NCBI GenBank assembly: GCA_936450465.1
Contig: OW388289.1
Coordinates: 66,586,420 to 66,650,419, forward strand
Length of the DNA stretch: 64,000 bases
Reading direction: 5' to 3'
Origin: Gibbula magus
Lineage: Eukaryota; Mollusca; Gastropoda; Trochida; Trochidae
The stretch's first letter is position 1. Each line of letters starts with the position of its first letter. The position numbers and the translations under genes were made by a program. Shown here piece by piece: positions 11,293-23,290 of this stretch. A model generated the notes under the pieces. The model was not told the origin of the DNA, searched no databases, and was given only the letters and a program-made list of their open reading frames with translations.

Positions 11293-11319
11293 GAGTGGCG
11301 ATAAAGTATATCGCCACTC
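11293..11319. repeat. Perfect 11-bp hairpin
   Basis: gagtggcgata (11293-11303) and tatcgccactc (11309-11319) form an exact inverted repeat with a 5-base loop. A third related 'gagtgacgataaagg' follows at about 11323. The rest of 11079-11734 shows nothing recognisable. Confidence 0.65.
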
Positions 11320-12130
11320 AGTTGAGTGACGATAAAGGTTACAGCCACTGTATCCTGATTTATTGGTTAATTTCATAGACAGAACAAAGTATCTCGCCCA
11401 GCATTATATAATAAATACGTATATCATTAACAACTGCCTCGAGTCCATACGTTAGACACTGTGACGCGGTCCTAGAATCTCGATAAACTTATATGGGCGA
11501 TCGTCATGAATAGGTGAGCTGTACATGTATCTCATAGTATTTAATTTAGTATTTCCCTGTCTACCAGTACACAGTACATAGTACATGTTACAACGTATCT
11601 TGTGAAGTTACTAGAACCGCAAATCAACAAAGCGTGGATCAATCATTTGTTTACCAACCAGTATTACACACGGGGGTTAACTTTAAGGGAATATCGATTT
11701 AATTTATGCGCGTCATCAAGTCTAACATAAAACTAGAAGAGCGTTTGCGGGACACCGCAAAAGCAGAGCAGCTCCGAAACTTTGGGTCTCGCCTCTCCCT
11801 GTTCCGCCTTCTCCTCAGCATAAATAAAATGGGAATTATTTTGGACAAAAATTTGTTCATTATTCAAGTTATTCTAACAATTTGAATCATCACTGGGGTC
11901 ACTTTTCACAACTTTGTTCTTAAAAACTATTTCTGATTTCAAAATTGGATCAAAATATTAACATGGCCTTAACCAATATCTCATGACCTTGAACTTTGAC
12001 CTTCAAGGTCACACCATCAATGATTGCTTTTCATTGTGTATAACAATCATGCAATGACTCAAAGTGTTCATTGTTAACATAAGACATATTCACAATAGCA
12101 CGCTTAAGTTGTGACCTTGCTGTGACCTTG

Positions 12131-12350
12131 AACTTTGACAGATATTAGCGAACACGTTTTCAAATCTTGGTCTTTCTCCATAGTTGATATATACCAAGAA
12201 AGGGCCTGATAGCACAGAAGTTGTTGAAGTTATCACCTTGAACTTTGACAGATATTAGCGAAAACGTTTTCAAATCTTGGTCTTTCTCCATAGTTGATAT
12301 ATACCAAGAAAGGGCCTGATAGCACAGGAGTTGTTGAAGTTATCGTGTTT
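12131..12350 (+). repeat. 110-bp tandem duplication
   Basis: 12131-12240 and 12241-12350 are almost identical, both starting 'aactttgacagatattagcg'. A recent local duplication inside the larger repeat. Confidence 0.9.
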
Positions 12351-12943
12351 ACAAGGATTTTTGTAGTGATTTCAGAACTCATGACCTTGACCTTTGACCT
12401 TGAATGTGAGCATGTCAAAATATTTCCCCAGGTGTACAAGAAAGAAGGTATATATATGAGGTGTTGATACCTTCATGGAAAAAAGTTATTTAGTGATTTC
12501 AGAACTGGTGATCTTGACCCTATCTCGTGACCTTGACCTTTAAAATTCAAGGTCACACAATTAGTGATCACTTTTCATTGTGTATAACAATCATGTAATG
12601 ATTCAAAGTGTTAATAGTTGAAATAAGACATTTTCGCAAAAGCATGCTTAAGTCGTGCCCTCGCTGTGACCTTGACCTTTGACGGATGTTAGCGAAAACC
12701 TTTTCAAATCTTGACCTTTCTCCATAGTTGATGTACACTAAATAAGAGCCTGATAGTACAAATATCTTTCAAGTTATCGTGTTTACAAGGATTGTTTTAG
12801 CGATTTCAGAACTCGTGACCTTGACCTTTGACCTTGAATATGAACATGTCAAAAAAATTCCCCAGGGGCATAAGTAAGAAGTTATGTATATGAGTTCTCA
12901 AAACCTTCTAGGAAAAAAGTTATAGCAAATACAAAACGCGCAG

Positions 12944-12965
12944 GCGGCGGCGGCGGCGGCGGCGA
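12944..12965 (+). repeat. (GGC)n microsatellite
   Basis: About seven GGC triplets, followed by 'gacgg'. Confidence 0.85.
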
Positions 12966-12987
12966 CGGAAACTGCACAAAAACTGAT

Positions 12988-13014
12988 AGCAGCTCCGACT
13001 AAGTCGGAGCTGCT
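12988..13014. repeat. 13-bp palindrome at repeat end
   Basis: agcagctccgact (12988-13000) and agtcggagctgct (13002-13014) are exact reverse complements around one base. The same word begins the repeat near 11765 (gcagctccgaa). Confidence 0.8.
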
Positions 13015-13020
13015 AAATAT

Positions 13021-16000
13021 ACCAAGGACACGTGAAACGTTTTGACGAAAGGGTCCGACATTGATCAAAGTCGAGATAAAGGCTATATATCCTGTGAGAA
13101 CATATGTTACTGATAACTGAGATGATTTAAAAAGATGGATAAAATATACAATAAAAAGTAGGAATAGTACTATACTTTCGTCCTAATTTGAGTTTTTATT
13201 ATTACCAGACAGATCTCTTTGATATCCTTTGTATTTCTATATCACGACGAAGCACTGTTAGAAAAACCAGGTCGTATTAAGAGAAGTTATTAGGATGTTA
13301 TGAACAGCCTAGTAGTAAACACATTTCTAAAATTGCATTTAAAAATTAGATAAATATTATTGAAAATAAAGTCCGTTTTATTGTTTACCCGACAAAGGTC
13401 AGATCATTTCTTTTGGACAAGTAACTAGGGCTTGCATATGGCAGTAGAATGCAATATGTCAATACAATGACTAAATCAATGAATAGCCGACGCAAAACTT
13501 GTTAAATTTTCAAGTGATAATCCCCCGTTTTCAACGTACGAGACAAAACCCACTCTCCAAGTAAAGAGATCTTCACACCACGCTGTCTTAGAGAGCAGAG
13601 TGGCCTCAGTGAACCAGACAACTTGTTTGCGTTTCTATCCCTCTCTACTTAGACCTGTCTAAAAGATATCCACATGACAATGGGCTTTCAGGTTCCAGCT
13701 GACGAACATTTCCATTTAATAGATGGAACGTTCGGAGTGCTTTATCCCTCTACATTAATTTGGTTGGAAGTTCGGAATCCATATTTCAGTAAACCTGGGT
13801 TTATAACATTGCACCTCTTCATGCTGAGATTTCGGGGAAAATTAATTCCCGGAATAAACAATTTCATATGGAACGGTTACTGCATTATTCCTAGTATGCT
13901 GTTAAAGGGGCTATTCTGTCGTACTCTCCGCTATTTCCTGTTTGTTCATTTCTTGAAGTAGAATAAACACTGTATAATTATTTTCAATAATTTTCAAACT
14001 TTGTATTAATAAAAATGATATAGACTTATATAAAGTAAGTAAACACAGCAATGTATCGTTGTGCTTTAGCAAAGCTTTCCATAATCGTAGCGCCGTTTAC
14101 TGGCTTCACTTTCCCTAGATTATATTTTTGAATAAATATGTGCTATTCTTTGGTAAATTGTTAAATATAAAGCGGTAGAAGTCTTACCCAAATATATATA
14201 TAATATGTTTCAACTGGAGTTTCTATAAGCATGTATAAATAACAAAATATGTATAAACAGGAATGTGCCCGGGAATTTCGTTTCCATAAAAGTACCCCGA
14301 TATAACCGACTATTTTGCAAAGTTTTAACGCACATACAACATTAATACTGTAATGTTACTGCAATTTTAATGCTGTACTGTCTTAAATACACGGTTATTT
14401 TCGTTAAATAAACCTGTTGTTAAAGGACGTCAGATATAATTTGGCTCATGGTAGAGATGTTGAGATGTGTTGCAATGTGAGCAGTGATAATGATATCGAA
14501 AGAGCTGCATAATTATTGCACTCAAACTTGCATAATTTTAAAGTTTACATAACATCATCATACTGATTACTGAATTAGTATCTAGAAGAGGAAAGTAATT
14601 ACACAAAACGTTTTTCACGATGGATGGCCAATTTTAAACCACTGTTATTTAAGGAGTTTATCTATCCCGATCCCATTGCTTAAAGTACGTCAGGCCAATT
14701 ATTTTCGTCTGACCACATCGGAACTGTGCATCAACGATATGAACGAAATACACATAACTCTTCAATCTATCGTTGTTTGTCAGTCGAGAGGTATATCATA
14801 CTTTTCAAACTTTCAAAATATAACATGTCTGTGTCATGACTTGTGTGAATATGGAAGGCGATAATCGATAACGAAATCGAAACGATAATCAGCGGAGAAA
14901 GGTTTAGGCAAATCGAAGAAGTTGGGTTTGAAATAGGAAAACAACATAACATTAAACATACATAACCGTGTACCGCGTGGTATCAACTGTAAGTGTTTTG
15001 ATTGGCTAACGATGAAATATATGACATTACTTGGCTTACTTTATACAATCCTACAATGAACATGAATACACTATATGAATTGCCAACAATACTCCTTACT
15101 TATGTCTTTCTTACTCGAAAGGACAATGATGATTGATTTTACTGAATAATTAAATAAACATCCTTAATCCAGAAAGGCTTGAGAATACAGCAATTAAAAA
15201 TTTTCACTGTTCTCAGTGTTGAGTAATTACAACAAGAGGTATGATGCAAAGACAAGTAAATACTCACAAAAACAAAATAATCGAGATGGAGGACATTTTA
15301 ACAGAAATATTGATATAAACTTTGCTTTTATGAAGTTTTCGTTACATATTTTGACGAAGAGAAACATGCAAATGGTGGCCGTCTCAGTTCCTCGAATATA
15401 TTAAATATATGTAATCTTATGTACGCGTCATTCAGCAAAAAGCGCAAATGGTTTCACACAATTTGAAAGTTTTTTCATCTTAAACCTTCGTCTGTAATTG
15501 AACAGCTCTTGATCAGTGATCAAGGGAATTCGAATACAATAACTTTCTTTACGAGTTTTAAATTGAAATAGAAACCCCTTTTTTTAAATGGTCTCTTTTA
15601 TTTTCACTTTTTCCAGTGCATAAATTCATTCTTCAAAGTATCAACGTGTCATCTCTAATTCCTCAAAAGTTTCTCGTGATGAAATGGAGATAATGTAACA
15701 ACTAATGCATCGCAAGAAGATATAGAACATATCTTTTACTTAGTTGATCAATAAAAAAAATAGAAAAAAATACATTGGCTCTGTAACTAATCAGACCCCA
15801 ATTTCTCGAAACAAACTTAAGTTTTACTCAAATTCAAAACTGAGTTCCAATTTTTAACTCATCTGAGTTTTCTCAAAATTCCGTTTCTCAAAACAATCTC
15901 AACTCAAACTCAACTGAGATTTAATTTTATTATTTTTTATGGAGATTTCGTCTATGAGTTTGTGTACATGTTGTAAGCGGCAGCCAGTCTACCTGATTTG

Positions 16001-16548
16001 AAGACATATTCGGAATTGAGGTCATTGCCGATGCAGCTTCCATTATGAGTTGGATCATCATCAAAAGCAATTCAGAATTCACAATCTACGTTGATTAAGG
16101 TATTTTAACACAACTGTCTGTTATATTTTGATTTGCAGTTATGTCACGATCATATACTGACGGAGTGACAGTGAAATCAATGAGTCTCCATTCAACGTTC
16201 GTCAACATTTTGCTTTGTTGACTTCTTCTCAAGAACAACTGGCTCATGGTAGCTGAAATGTTCTGGACGGATCCCTTCACCACAGGTTCACGTGATAGTT
16301 GATATATTGTGTACATTTTGACATATGTTTTGATGACTCCTCAAAAGGGTCACATAGGCCATCGGATTTGTATTAATTACGTTGTATTTTCCAGAACTGA
16401 AAGCTTTAGAAAACTGACATGTCGTGTACAATCGCCTTGGCCATTATGGATTATGTATTGATACAGACTTCAGAACTACAAGTCAGAACAGTGGTTTCAT
16501 TGACGCTGCACCGTGACTGCCTATATAGAGTAGTTATCATCATCATGT
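13021..16548. other. Non-coding, little recognised
   Basis: No domain-bearing frame. 15830-15930 is rich in ACTCA/TGAGT words on both strands and could be a decayed inverted-repeat element. A 95-codon open frame at 13674-13961 (+) has no recognisable features. Confidence 0.4.
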
Positions 16549-16771
16549 TATAACATGGTTATATTTGGGATAACACTACCTTCAATAGTACAAATTCTTG
16601 TACTTTTCGGGCCGAGTCCAATGCGGGATTCGAACCCACGCCCTCAGAGTAAGGCAACTATCGCCAGCATTGACTGTACCAACAGCTTACCACACGACCA
16701 TTGTCGAGGCGAAATGGTACAAGAATTTGTACTATTGAAGGTAGTGTTATCCAAAATATAACCATGTTATA
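16549..16771 (-). mobile_element. Foldback element with tRNA-like core
   Basis: Two 55-base arms (16549-16603 and 16717-16771) are reverse complements with about one mismatch. The 113-base core, read on the minus strand, has a box A-like 'tggtcgtgtggtaagctg' and a canonical box B 'gggttcgaatcccgc' with a 5-bp T stem, spaced as in a tRNA with a long variable arm (Ser/Leu type). The sequence placed as the acceptor stem does not pair properly, so it is not a working tRNA. The arrangement suggests a pol III-derived sequence captured between long TIRs. Confidence 0.8.
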
Positions 16772-17640
16772 TTTCCTCACTATCTAAATGGCAAGTATTT
16801 CTAATCATCATGTTATCAGTATTAGTAGTAGTATTATCATAAACTAGACTTCTATTAATACTATAGTATAATTATATTATTGATAAAAGGTCAGCTGATA
16901 AATGCTTTGCCGCTGAATAGACATCTACATATGTGTCAGTTGATGTTGCATAACACATCCCTGGTGGTTAGCAGAACCGACGCAAATGGTGGTTATGGTA
17001 TTGTTCAAAATATTTTTCCCACGGGGTTAATTCAATATGTTTTTTCTCTACAACCAGCGATGTCGATATGATGGAATTTTAGCAATACAATTAACATGCA
17101 TTATGATCTAACATTTTTGGATTTTACATTTATCTAAGGTAAACAACCAATATGAAAACTGGAGATTTCGGATTCCATAACTATTGTATCTGTGTTTAAA
17201 ACATTGCATAGTCACTGTGGGAATTGACTAAATCCATAATTCGTCAAGCAGTCACGTATTACTTGATTGAACAACGCCCATAGGACGTCTTTTAATATCG
17301 TCTCTACCGTCGAACCGTGTTCTCACAATAGCAATTTGTTTCCTGAGCTTTCCCGAAATAGATTATACACCTGGATGAAAGTTAAGCAACGTCCACGTAT
17401 TTTACCAGTATTGGTAATGGTAACATAGAAAGTTCTAGTAATTTAGAAATGTAAAATTTATTTCAACAAATGTTAACCTTATGTTGTTTTCAAATCTGCT
17501 TTTTACAAAATCTGTTCTTTATGCTGTTCAAAAACACCTTTAGTTATTCTGAAAAATGAAAGGTTGCAAGCCAATATGCTGAAATGTGAGCAATGCCATT
17601 CTTCCGAGTGAACATATAACCTTCTAGTAACTAACTTGTA
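16772..17640. other. Non-coding, nothing recognised
   Basis: AT-rich, with no repeat partner seen. Confidence 0.4.
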
Positions 17641-17644
17641 TAGC

Positions 17645-18115
17645 TAGTGATATTTTGTTGTCATTTCATTTCAAACTGTTTGAGAGGCATTCTAGAAGTT
17701 GGTGTGATGAAGAAGACAAATATTTATGGATGATCAACTTCTTTATTAACAATAGCGACGTTTCGGTATAGATCCTTATACCGTTATCAAGCATATGGAG
17801 GAGATGGTGAAACAGCAGGTTAACTACAGGATACATGTTGGTATGATAAAGAGATAACAAATACAACAAGATGAGGTAGCAATGACATAAATGGTTGAAC
17901 AAGTGAAGTTGTGATAACAAGGAAACTAGAGAATAGTAAGTTAATTAGCCAGGGGGCGGATGAGAGGACAAAGGCAGGGTGAGGGTACCAATTATTGGTG
18001 GAGGTGGAAGCCAGAGTGAGTAGATTGGATTAATCATGTGTGGATTAAGCGGTTGTAAGCTGATGGGATGAAATAGCCTTGATCCCAATTCATGTCACAT
18101 AATCCTAGGAGGATA
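17645..18115 (-). repeat. Retroelement tail-like repeat (Penelope-type?)
   Basis: 17667-17800 is the reverse complement of 3612-3745. On the minus strand it reads 'gcttgataacggtataagg', 'ccgaaacgtcgctattg', then an 'aataaagaagttgatcat' tail and 'cttcttcatcacacc'. The upstream 17800-18115 stretch has lower A content and probably belongs to the same element. No reverse transcriptase or GIY-YIG motif is present, so the family is tentative. Confidence 0.5.
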
Positions 18116-18734
18116 GCGATGTTATACAATTTGTTGCTGTTATACTTCGTATATGTAAAACAATCCTTAAATATGACTCATATGGGAAGACGGACACAGG
18201 GTCGTATTTTCCCTGTAAGTCACATGGGAGTTACACCTTTTTCTGTCATTTGATTGGCTGTTAAGAAACTACTTCATTCATTTTTCCCAAATAGTAACTT
18301 TAGAAACTGTTTTCTGCATTTAAACATGTCTTATTTGTTTGCCGTAGTTGAAATTAGCGTTTTCGTACATTTATAAATGTGCCGCTGCATCAAATGTCGG
18401 AAGAAACAGTTAAATTGTCCGAAATTTAGAGAAACGATTACTGCTTACTATATAACCACGGAAAGCTTCAAGAGCGACGGCGATCGTTCGAATGCAATGA
18501 TGTCATACATGTAGGCGCGAGCGGTTATGACGTCACAGTGTCGATCGTAACGTCACAGGGCTTTTCTGTTTGAGCCGACCTCTTGATATGAATGGTGTAA
18601 TACATGTAACTTATATCGTATAATCAGTATTTGATAGTAATGTGCAGTAATACAATACTTTCAACTAAAACCACGTCTTTCTTTTATTGTGAAAGACATT
18701 TTCACAGGGGACGTTTTAATTGCGCATAGTAAAT

Positions 18735-18888
18735 AGAGATTATTAACCAAGTGTGTTTCCGTATCATTAATATCATATTTTTGGAATAAAAATTGTATTA
18801 TGCGAGCCTTTGGCGAGCATAATACATTATTTTTTATTCCAAATATATGATATTAATGATACGGAAACACACGAGGTTAATAATCTCT
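18735..18888. mobile_element. Hairpin MITE-like element
   Basis: Arms 18735-18808 and 18812-18888 are reverse complements with few differences, containing 'gtgtttccgtatcattaata' and its inverse, with a 3-base loop flanked by gcgagcc/ggcgagc. Confidence 0.9.
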
Positions 18889-18993
18889 TTATCATATATG
18901 TCATTATTAAAATAAGCGTGTTTTTGTAGTAAAAGTGGAAAGAGAATTGACCTAGTTTTAGCGGAGTAATATCACTGACGGTACATCAAGGCA

Positions 18994-19413
18994 GCGTTTG
19001 ATTAGACAACACTCGAGTCGAGTCGAGTGGGATTCGCTAATCAAACGCCACGAACCCCACACTCGGGACCGCTAACTAGGTCAAGTGTCGGCTCGTCATT
19101 TTCGCGCGAGTGAGGCGTGTTGTGACGTCATCAAAGATGGTGGCCACTGAGAATGGGCAAGGATAAGTTTTTATTAATGTTAGATTCTTTGAAAAGAAAT
19201 GTGAAATGGTTATTTGATCATTGTGTTATCAATCTCTTCCTCATCATCGCTCTCTGCCATTTCGTTTAAAATAAACGAAAAGCTTGCTGTGTACGCCGCC
19301 ATCTTTGAAACGCGCGGGTCTTGTTCTTGTCGTCTGATTAAAACAACACGCCATCCTCACTGAGCATGCGCAAACCTAACCCGACTCGACCCGAGTGTTG
19401 TCTAATCAAACGC
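18994..19413. mobile_element. 420-bp TIR element (non-autonomous DNA transposon)
   Basis: The left end 'gcgtttgattagacaacact' continues for about 33 bases. It is matched by the inverted right end '...gtgttgtctaatcaaacgc' with one or two changes. Subterminal inverted copies occur inside: 'gctaatcaaacgcc', and a paired 'caaagatggtggc' / 'gccgccatctttg'. No frame encodes a transposase, and no clear target duplication is visible. Confidence 0.85.
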
Positions 19414-20445
19414 TCTCCAAAGTGATGGTCACGACATCGGCTGTGAAGTGCCTAAAATAGTTCTTAATTAAAACAATGTAAAAACACATGTGCGCGTTTC
19501 TTTCAAAAAACAACCATTGGCGCCTGGTTTCTTGTTCATGGAGATATTTTCAATCAGTTCATAAGCATCTATCTAAAGCACTCATAAATAATTTGATCCC
19601 GTTGCTAGAACAAGGGAAGTAACTCTAGTTTCAACGTTTTGGAAGCTGCGTTGCCGGGTTGATTCGGATTGCTGCATAACCAGTATCTTTCGCATTTTAA
19701 AGGTAATTATTTGTGAGGTGGGGTTGTTTCCTTTGTTTATGACAATAAGTACCTATTAATGTACCTAATACCGTGTACTCATCCCTCAAGAACAACCAAA
19801 ATGCTAATGCGATCGACTCGGCGCGTCGGTCACACACCGACACATCGAGATTCATTTTGTACACAGGACACTGCGGCTACTTGTTGCTCTTGGTCAATAG
19901 CGCACTGAAATTTTTAATGGTTTTAAAAAAATCTACAATTATCTTGACTTTAAAGTTTTTTAACACTATAAATGCACATAGTGTACTATCAGATGATTTC
20001 GTGTTTTCGAATATCAAGCGGAAATACTCGGGTAAACTCCCGGTTACGCTTTTCAACGATTCGTAAACAGTTTTAGGATTCGCATGAAACGAGTGGAATT
20101 CTGCGAAAGTAGTTCGTGTATTTGACCTTTGACCTGTTTTGCATATTTATCAGATTTGGATACCAAGTTTATCAGATTGCTTTATTGCATCGATAACACC
20201 CTCCATTATATGATAAACAAGGATACGTACTTAAGACGTGAATCCAGTCACACGCGTAAGGATATTGAGATTCATCTTCTTCTCGGGTCCTCTTAGGGAA
20301 ACTTTTGGCTTTTAATATTCGCGTTTTTACTTTAATTTGTTATATGGGTAATATAAACAATAACCAACTCGTGACGGGGCTCGATAATTCCGCAATTAAT
20401 AGAACTTGGGAAAGATAATCTGTCATTGCCCGTCACTCGTTAGTT

Positions 20446-22737
20446 AATGTCTAAATGTCTATCAACATGTACTTAATCTCTTACTAACGTTCAATATATT
20501 TGTTAATATTGGTTTATTTCATCTTGTCATGAAATGGTAAAGTTAATATTTAACTGATGATACCAACACTAAATATACAAACGATGTATTTGACAACACC
20601 ATAAATTACTTTTAAAACACGAAATGATAATCAGCTGCATTTGAACCAAGGTCAACCTCTCTATATATTTCAGCCGCTATGTTACTCTCAAAGAGTGTAC
20701 TCCTTCACATTACAATATTGGCTTAACCGCATTTCCTGCGATCAAATAGTTGATTATGCATATAGACTTGCTATCTAAAGTGCTTAACTAGTTCAAGAGA
20801 GAGTTTTAGTATTTGAGCTTCATGATACATTATCATTAAAGAAATGCTCTCGATTTCCCTACCTTTCAGGACCCGTACTTGCTTTTCTGTCTCTGTAATC
20901 TTGACCGAGTAGTTAGTCACAATGTTTACTTAAACTCAAATCTCAAGGTTCGGTTTAATTAAACACATTTGCTAAACCTTTGGGACGAATTTAGGTTAAG
21001 CTACTATGTTGAAATAGTATGCTTAGAGCATAAGGATTTAAATGGGACACATTGCAGATCAGGGAGGCACTATTTCAAGGCTTGTTTCAGCTTAACTTTA
21101 AGTCTTAGAAGTAATCATTATCAAACACATTTTGAGAAATTACTTAAGTGTAATGGGTGAAGTATTTGTCATTACTTAGTTGATAAAAGATGTAATTATT
21201 AATTATGCATTGAAGAAACGAATTCGATTAAACTCTGAAATATTGCCATTTAAAAAGTGATATTGTCACAGGACGATGAGATAGTCTTAACTGTTTAGTT
21301 TTATATATGTAAATGTTGTTTGAATATGATGTTTCTACTGAAATTGAAGCAATTCTTCTTTTATTTGAGTGTCAGAAACTTTGAAATCGAATTAAAATTT
21401 GTACCCATATATATTGTGATCATAAATTGTTTTACAAACAAGGTTACACTTTTGATGTTTATATTTATGTAATTGCTTTCTCACACGATATACGATTCAG
21501 GACTTGTTACATCGTATTGCAGATATTCAAAGAAACCCACTCTTTGAGACAATGTGTCTCCCAAACATGATCACTTGCAAACAACATTTGTTTTAAAATT
21601 TGTAAAAACGATTAATTGCTTTAAAGCAATTTGTTTTCCAAATGGTTTGTGCTTCAATTCGATTTAAATGTAATTTCGCAATCGACACATTCATCAAACA
21701 GAAACCAAAGAAATGTTTATCTGTAACTATGTTTTATGCTTATCGTTAATTATATACGTCCAAGATCTAATTACAACCGTTTCCTTATCCTCTGCAATAA
21801 TATATCAATGACGTAAACATACTCTTTGCGATTAGTTACGTTCAGCTTCGATAGGATGAATAGGATAGGACATCGATGAGGATAACAGGGGTGTTTATTG
21901 ATCAATGCCGGTAAACACATACCTAACTTCTGAAGTTTATTTGAGGTGATCTGGGAATGTAACGCCAGTTTAATAACATGGACTGTTATCACGAAGGTTG
22001 GTATTATTTCAGGGAGAAAACACTACATCATTGTGGGTATGCGGTGGAATGTTTGAATAAGCGAACCATGGGTACTGCACTTAAATTCAATGTAGCATTG
22101 CATACACGAGTTTGTCAAAATATCCACGCCCCATTCAACCCTTGACCACTTGGTCCGAAGTCGAATACGTTACGTTATTATACCAACATGAAATGAGTCA
22201 TTCGTTTTACAATCTAATAGTTTAACTGCATATTGTCAATAGAAATAATTCACCCAGAATAATACCTGCAACTGAGACGGAATAACAGGGGAGCTTTGGA
22301 CATCAACACAAAACATCTGTGTTCTTTTACAAGATTATGTGTTATGTGTTTAATAATTAAAAACCAAGGACTTGAAAATTGAGTTCCTGAAATCATTTAA
22401 ATGGTCAAAAAGATTATATATAGACGGAGTGTAATAGATAGGAACACCATAGATATTATTACACACCCCTCAAGATATCAACTGCATTTCGGTCAAACAT
22501 TTTTAAAAATAAATTTGTTATCACATTATCAAATGGTTGTGCTAAAGTGCTTAAATGCATTGAATTAATGCATGACATACGCACGATGATGATAAACAGC
22601 TAAACACAATGTAGAACCGAACAGGACAGAACCAAGTATACTGCAATGGCTCTTTTGTTACAAATAATTGCCACTTCACTTATATTAAGTAAATGAATAA
22701 AAACAAAATTCGCCCAAAGTTACCAGTGAGGTGTATT
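20446..22737. other. Non-coding, nothing recognised
   Basis: AT-rich, with no recognisable frame or repeat partner. Confidence 0.4.
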
Positions 22738-23060
22738 AATTTTAAAGGCGTTGTAGCACACCATTCTTGCTGAAATGTAAGTGCTCTCACGAAAAGGTAA
22801 ATAAGTGTGTTCAATGGCTATATAATACTCCCGAATAAAAAAAATAGTTCTCAAACGGATGTACATGATTCGGTGAAGCCATGGGAATTTATATCCCTTC
22901 GACCGGCCATTTTAAGATGTTCACCTTAAAATGGCTGCTTGAAGTTACTTCAAGTAACCTGACTGATGTAGCTAAACCTAAAAACTCAGAGTAGAGTTTG
23001 AAAATATGGTGCCATGATATAATGGTCAGACATCTTGCTGACTGAACTCTCACAAACTGA
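22738..23060 (+). repeat. Dispersed 'aaaggcg' repeat, copy b
   Basis: Starts 'aaaggcgttgtagcacacca' and contains 'ggctatataatactcc', 'gattcggtgaagccatggga', 'cggccattttaagatgttca' and 'aacctgactgatgtagcta'. Same order as 6489-6785 and 49218-49565. Confidence 0.65.
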
Positions 23061-23111
23061 AAAACATGATGTTTATCCAAACATTCTCCAATTAAGAATC
23101 AGAACAAATCC

Positions 23112-23290
23112 AACTATAACACGCCGTTCTTACTGAAACAAAGTCACGAAAAGGTAAGTAAGGGTTACCAAAGACTGCATGATAATCCTCAATGAATGAA
23201 CAATTCTCTTTCAACACGATTAACCGTTTTCTATTGATACGTCTTATCGGGTCGTAAAATGGTTTACCCTCTAACGTACATGTAACAAAA
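23112..23290 (+). repeat. Dispersed 'aaaggcg' repeat, partial copy c
   Basis: 'cgccgttcttactgaaa' and 'cacgaaaaggtaagtaag' match the first third of copy b, followed by a more decayed 'ataatcctcaatgaatgaac'. It lies 50 bases after copy b in the same direction. Confidence 0.5.

Larger units (their letters stand above)
11735..13020 (+). repeat. AGGTCA-rich dispersed repeat, two diverged units
   Basis: Two homologous units (about 11980-12480 and 12525-12925) share the order 'aaggtcacac', 'ttttcattgtgtataacaat', 'cgaaaacgttttcaaatctt'-like, 'tccatagttgat', 'cgtgtttacaaggatt', 'gtgaccttgacctttgacct'. The first unit carries an extra 110-base duplication. The block begins near 'gcagagcagctccgaa' and ends with a palindrome of the same word. 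A fragment recurs at 58262-58345. No protein is encoded. Confidence 0.75.
18176..20445 (+). mobile_element. Composite dispersed element with nested insertions
   Basis: The ends match the short copy at 1795-2470, while about 1.5 kb of interior is absent there. The interior holds a near-perfect hairpin (18735-18888) and a 420-bp TIR element (18994-19413). A TGACCTTTGACCT word lies at about 20121-20133. No transposase-like frame is seen. It may be an old element that accumulated other insertions. Confidence 0.55.

Noticed and set aside
13674..13961. 95-codon open frame on the plus strand, somewhat hydrophobic
   Set aside because: No motif, no splice or neighbour support; kept out of the gene list.
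16600..16720. Functional tRNA gene
   Set aside because: Box A and B are present, but the acceptor strands do not pair and the unit is locked inside long inverted repeats.
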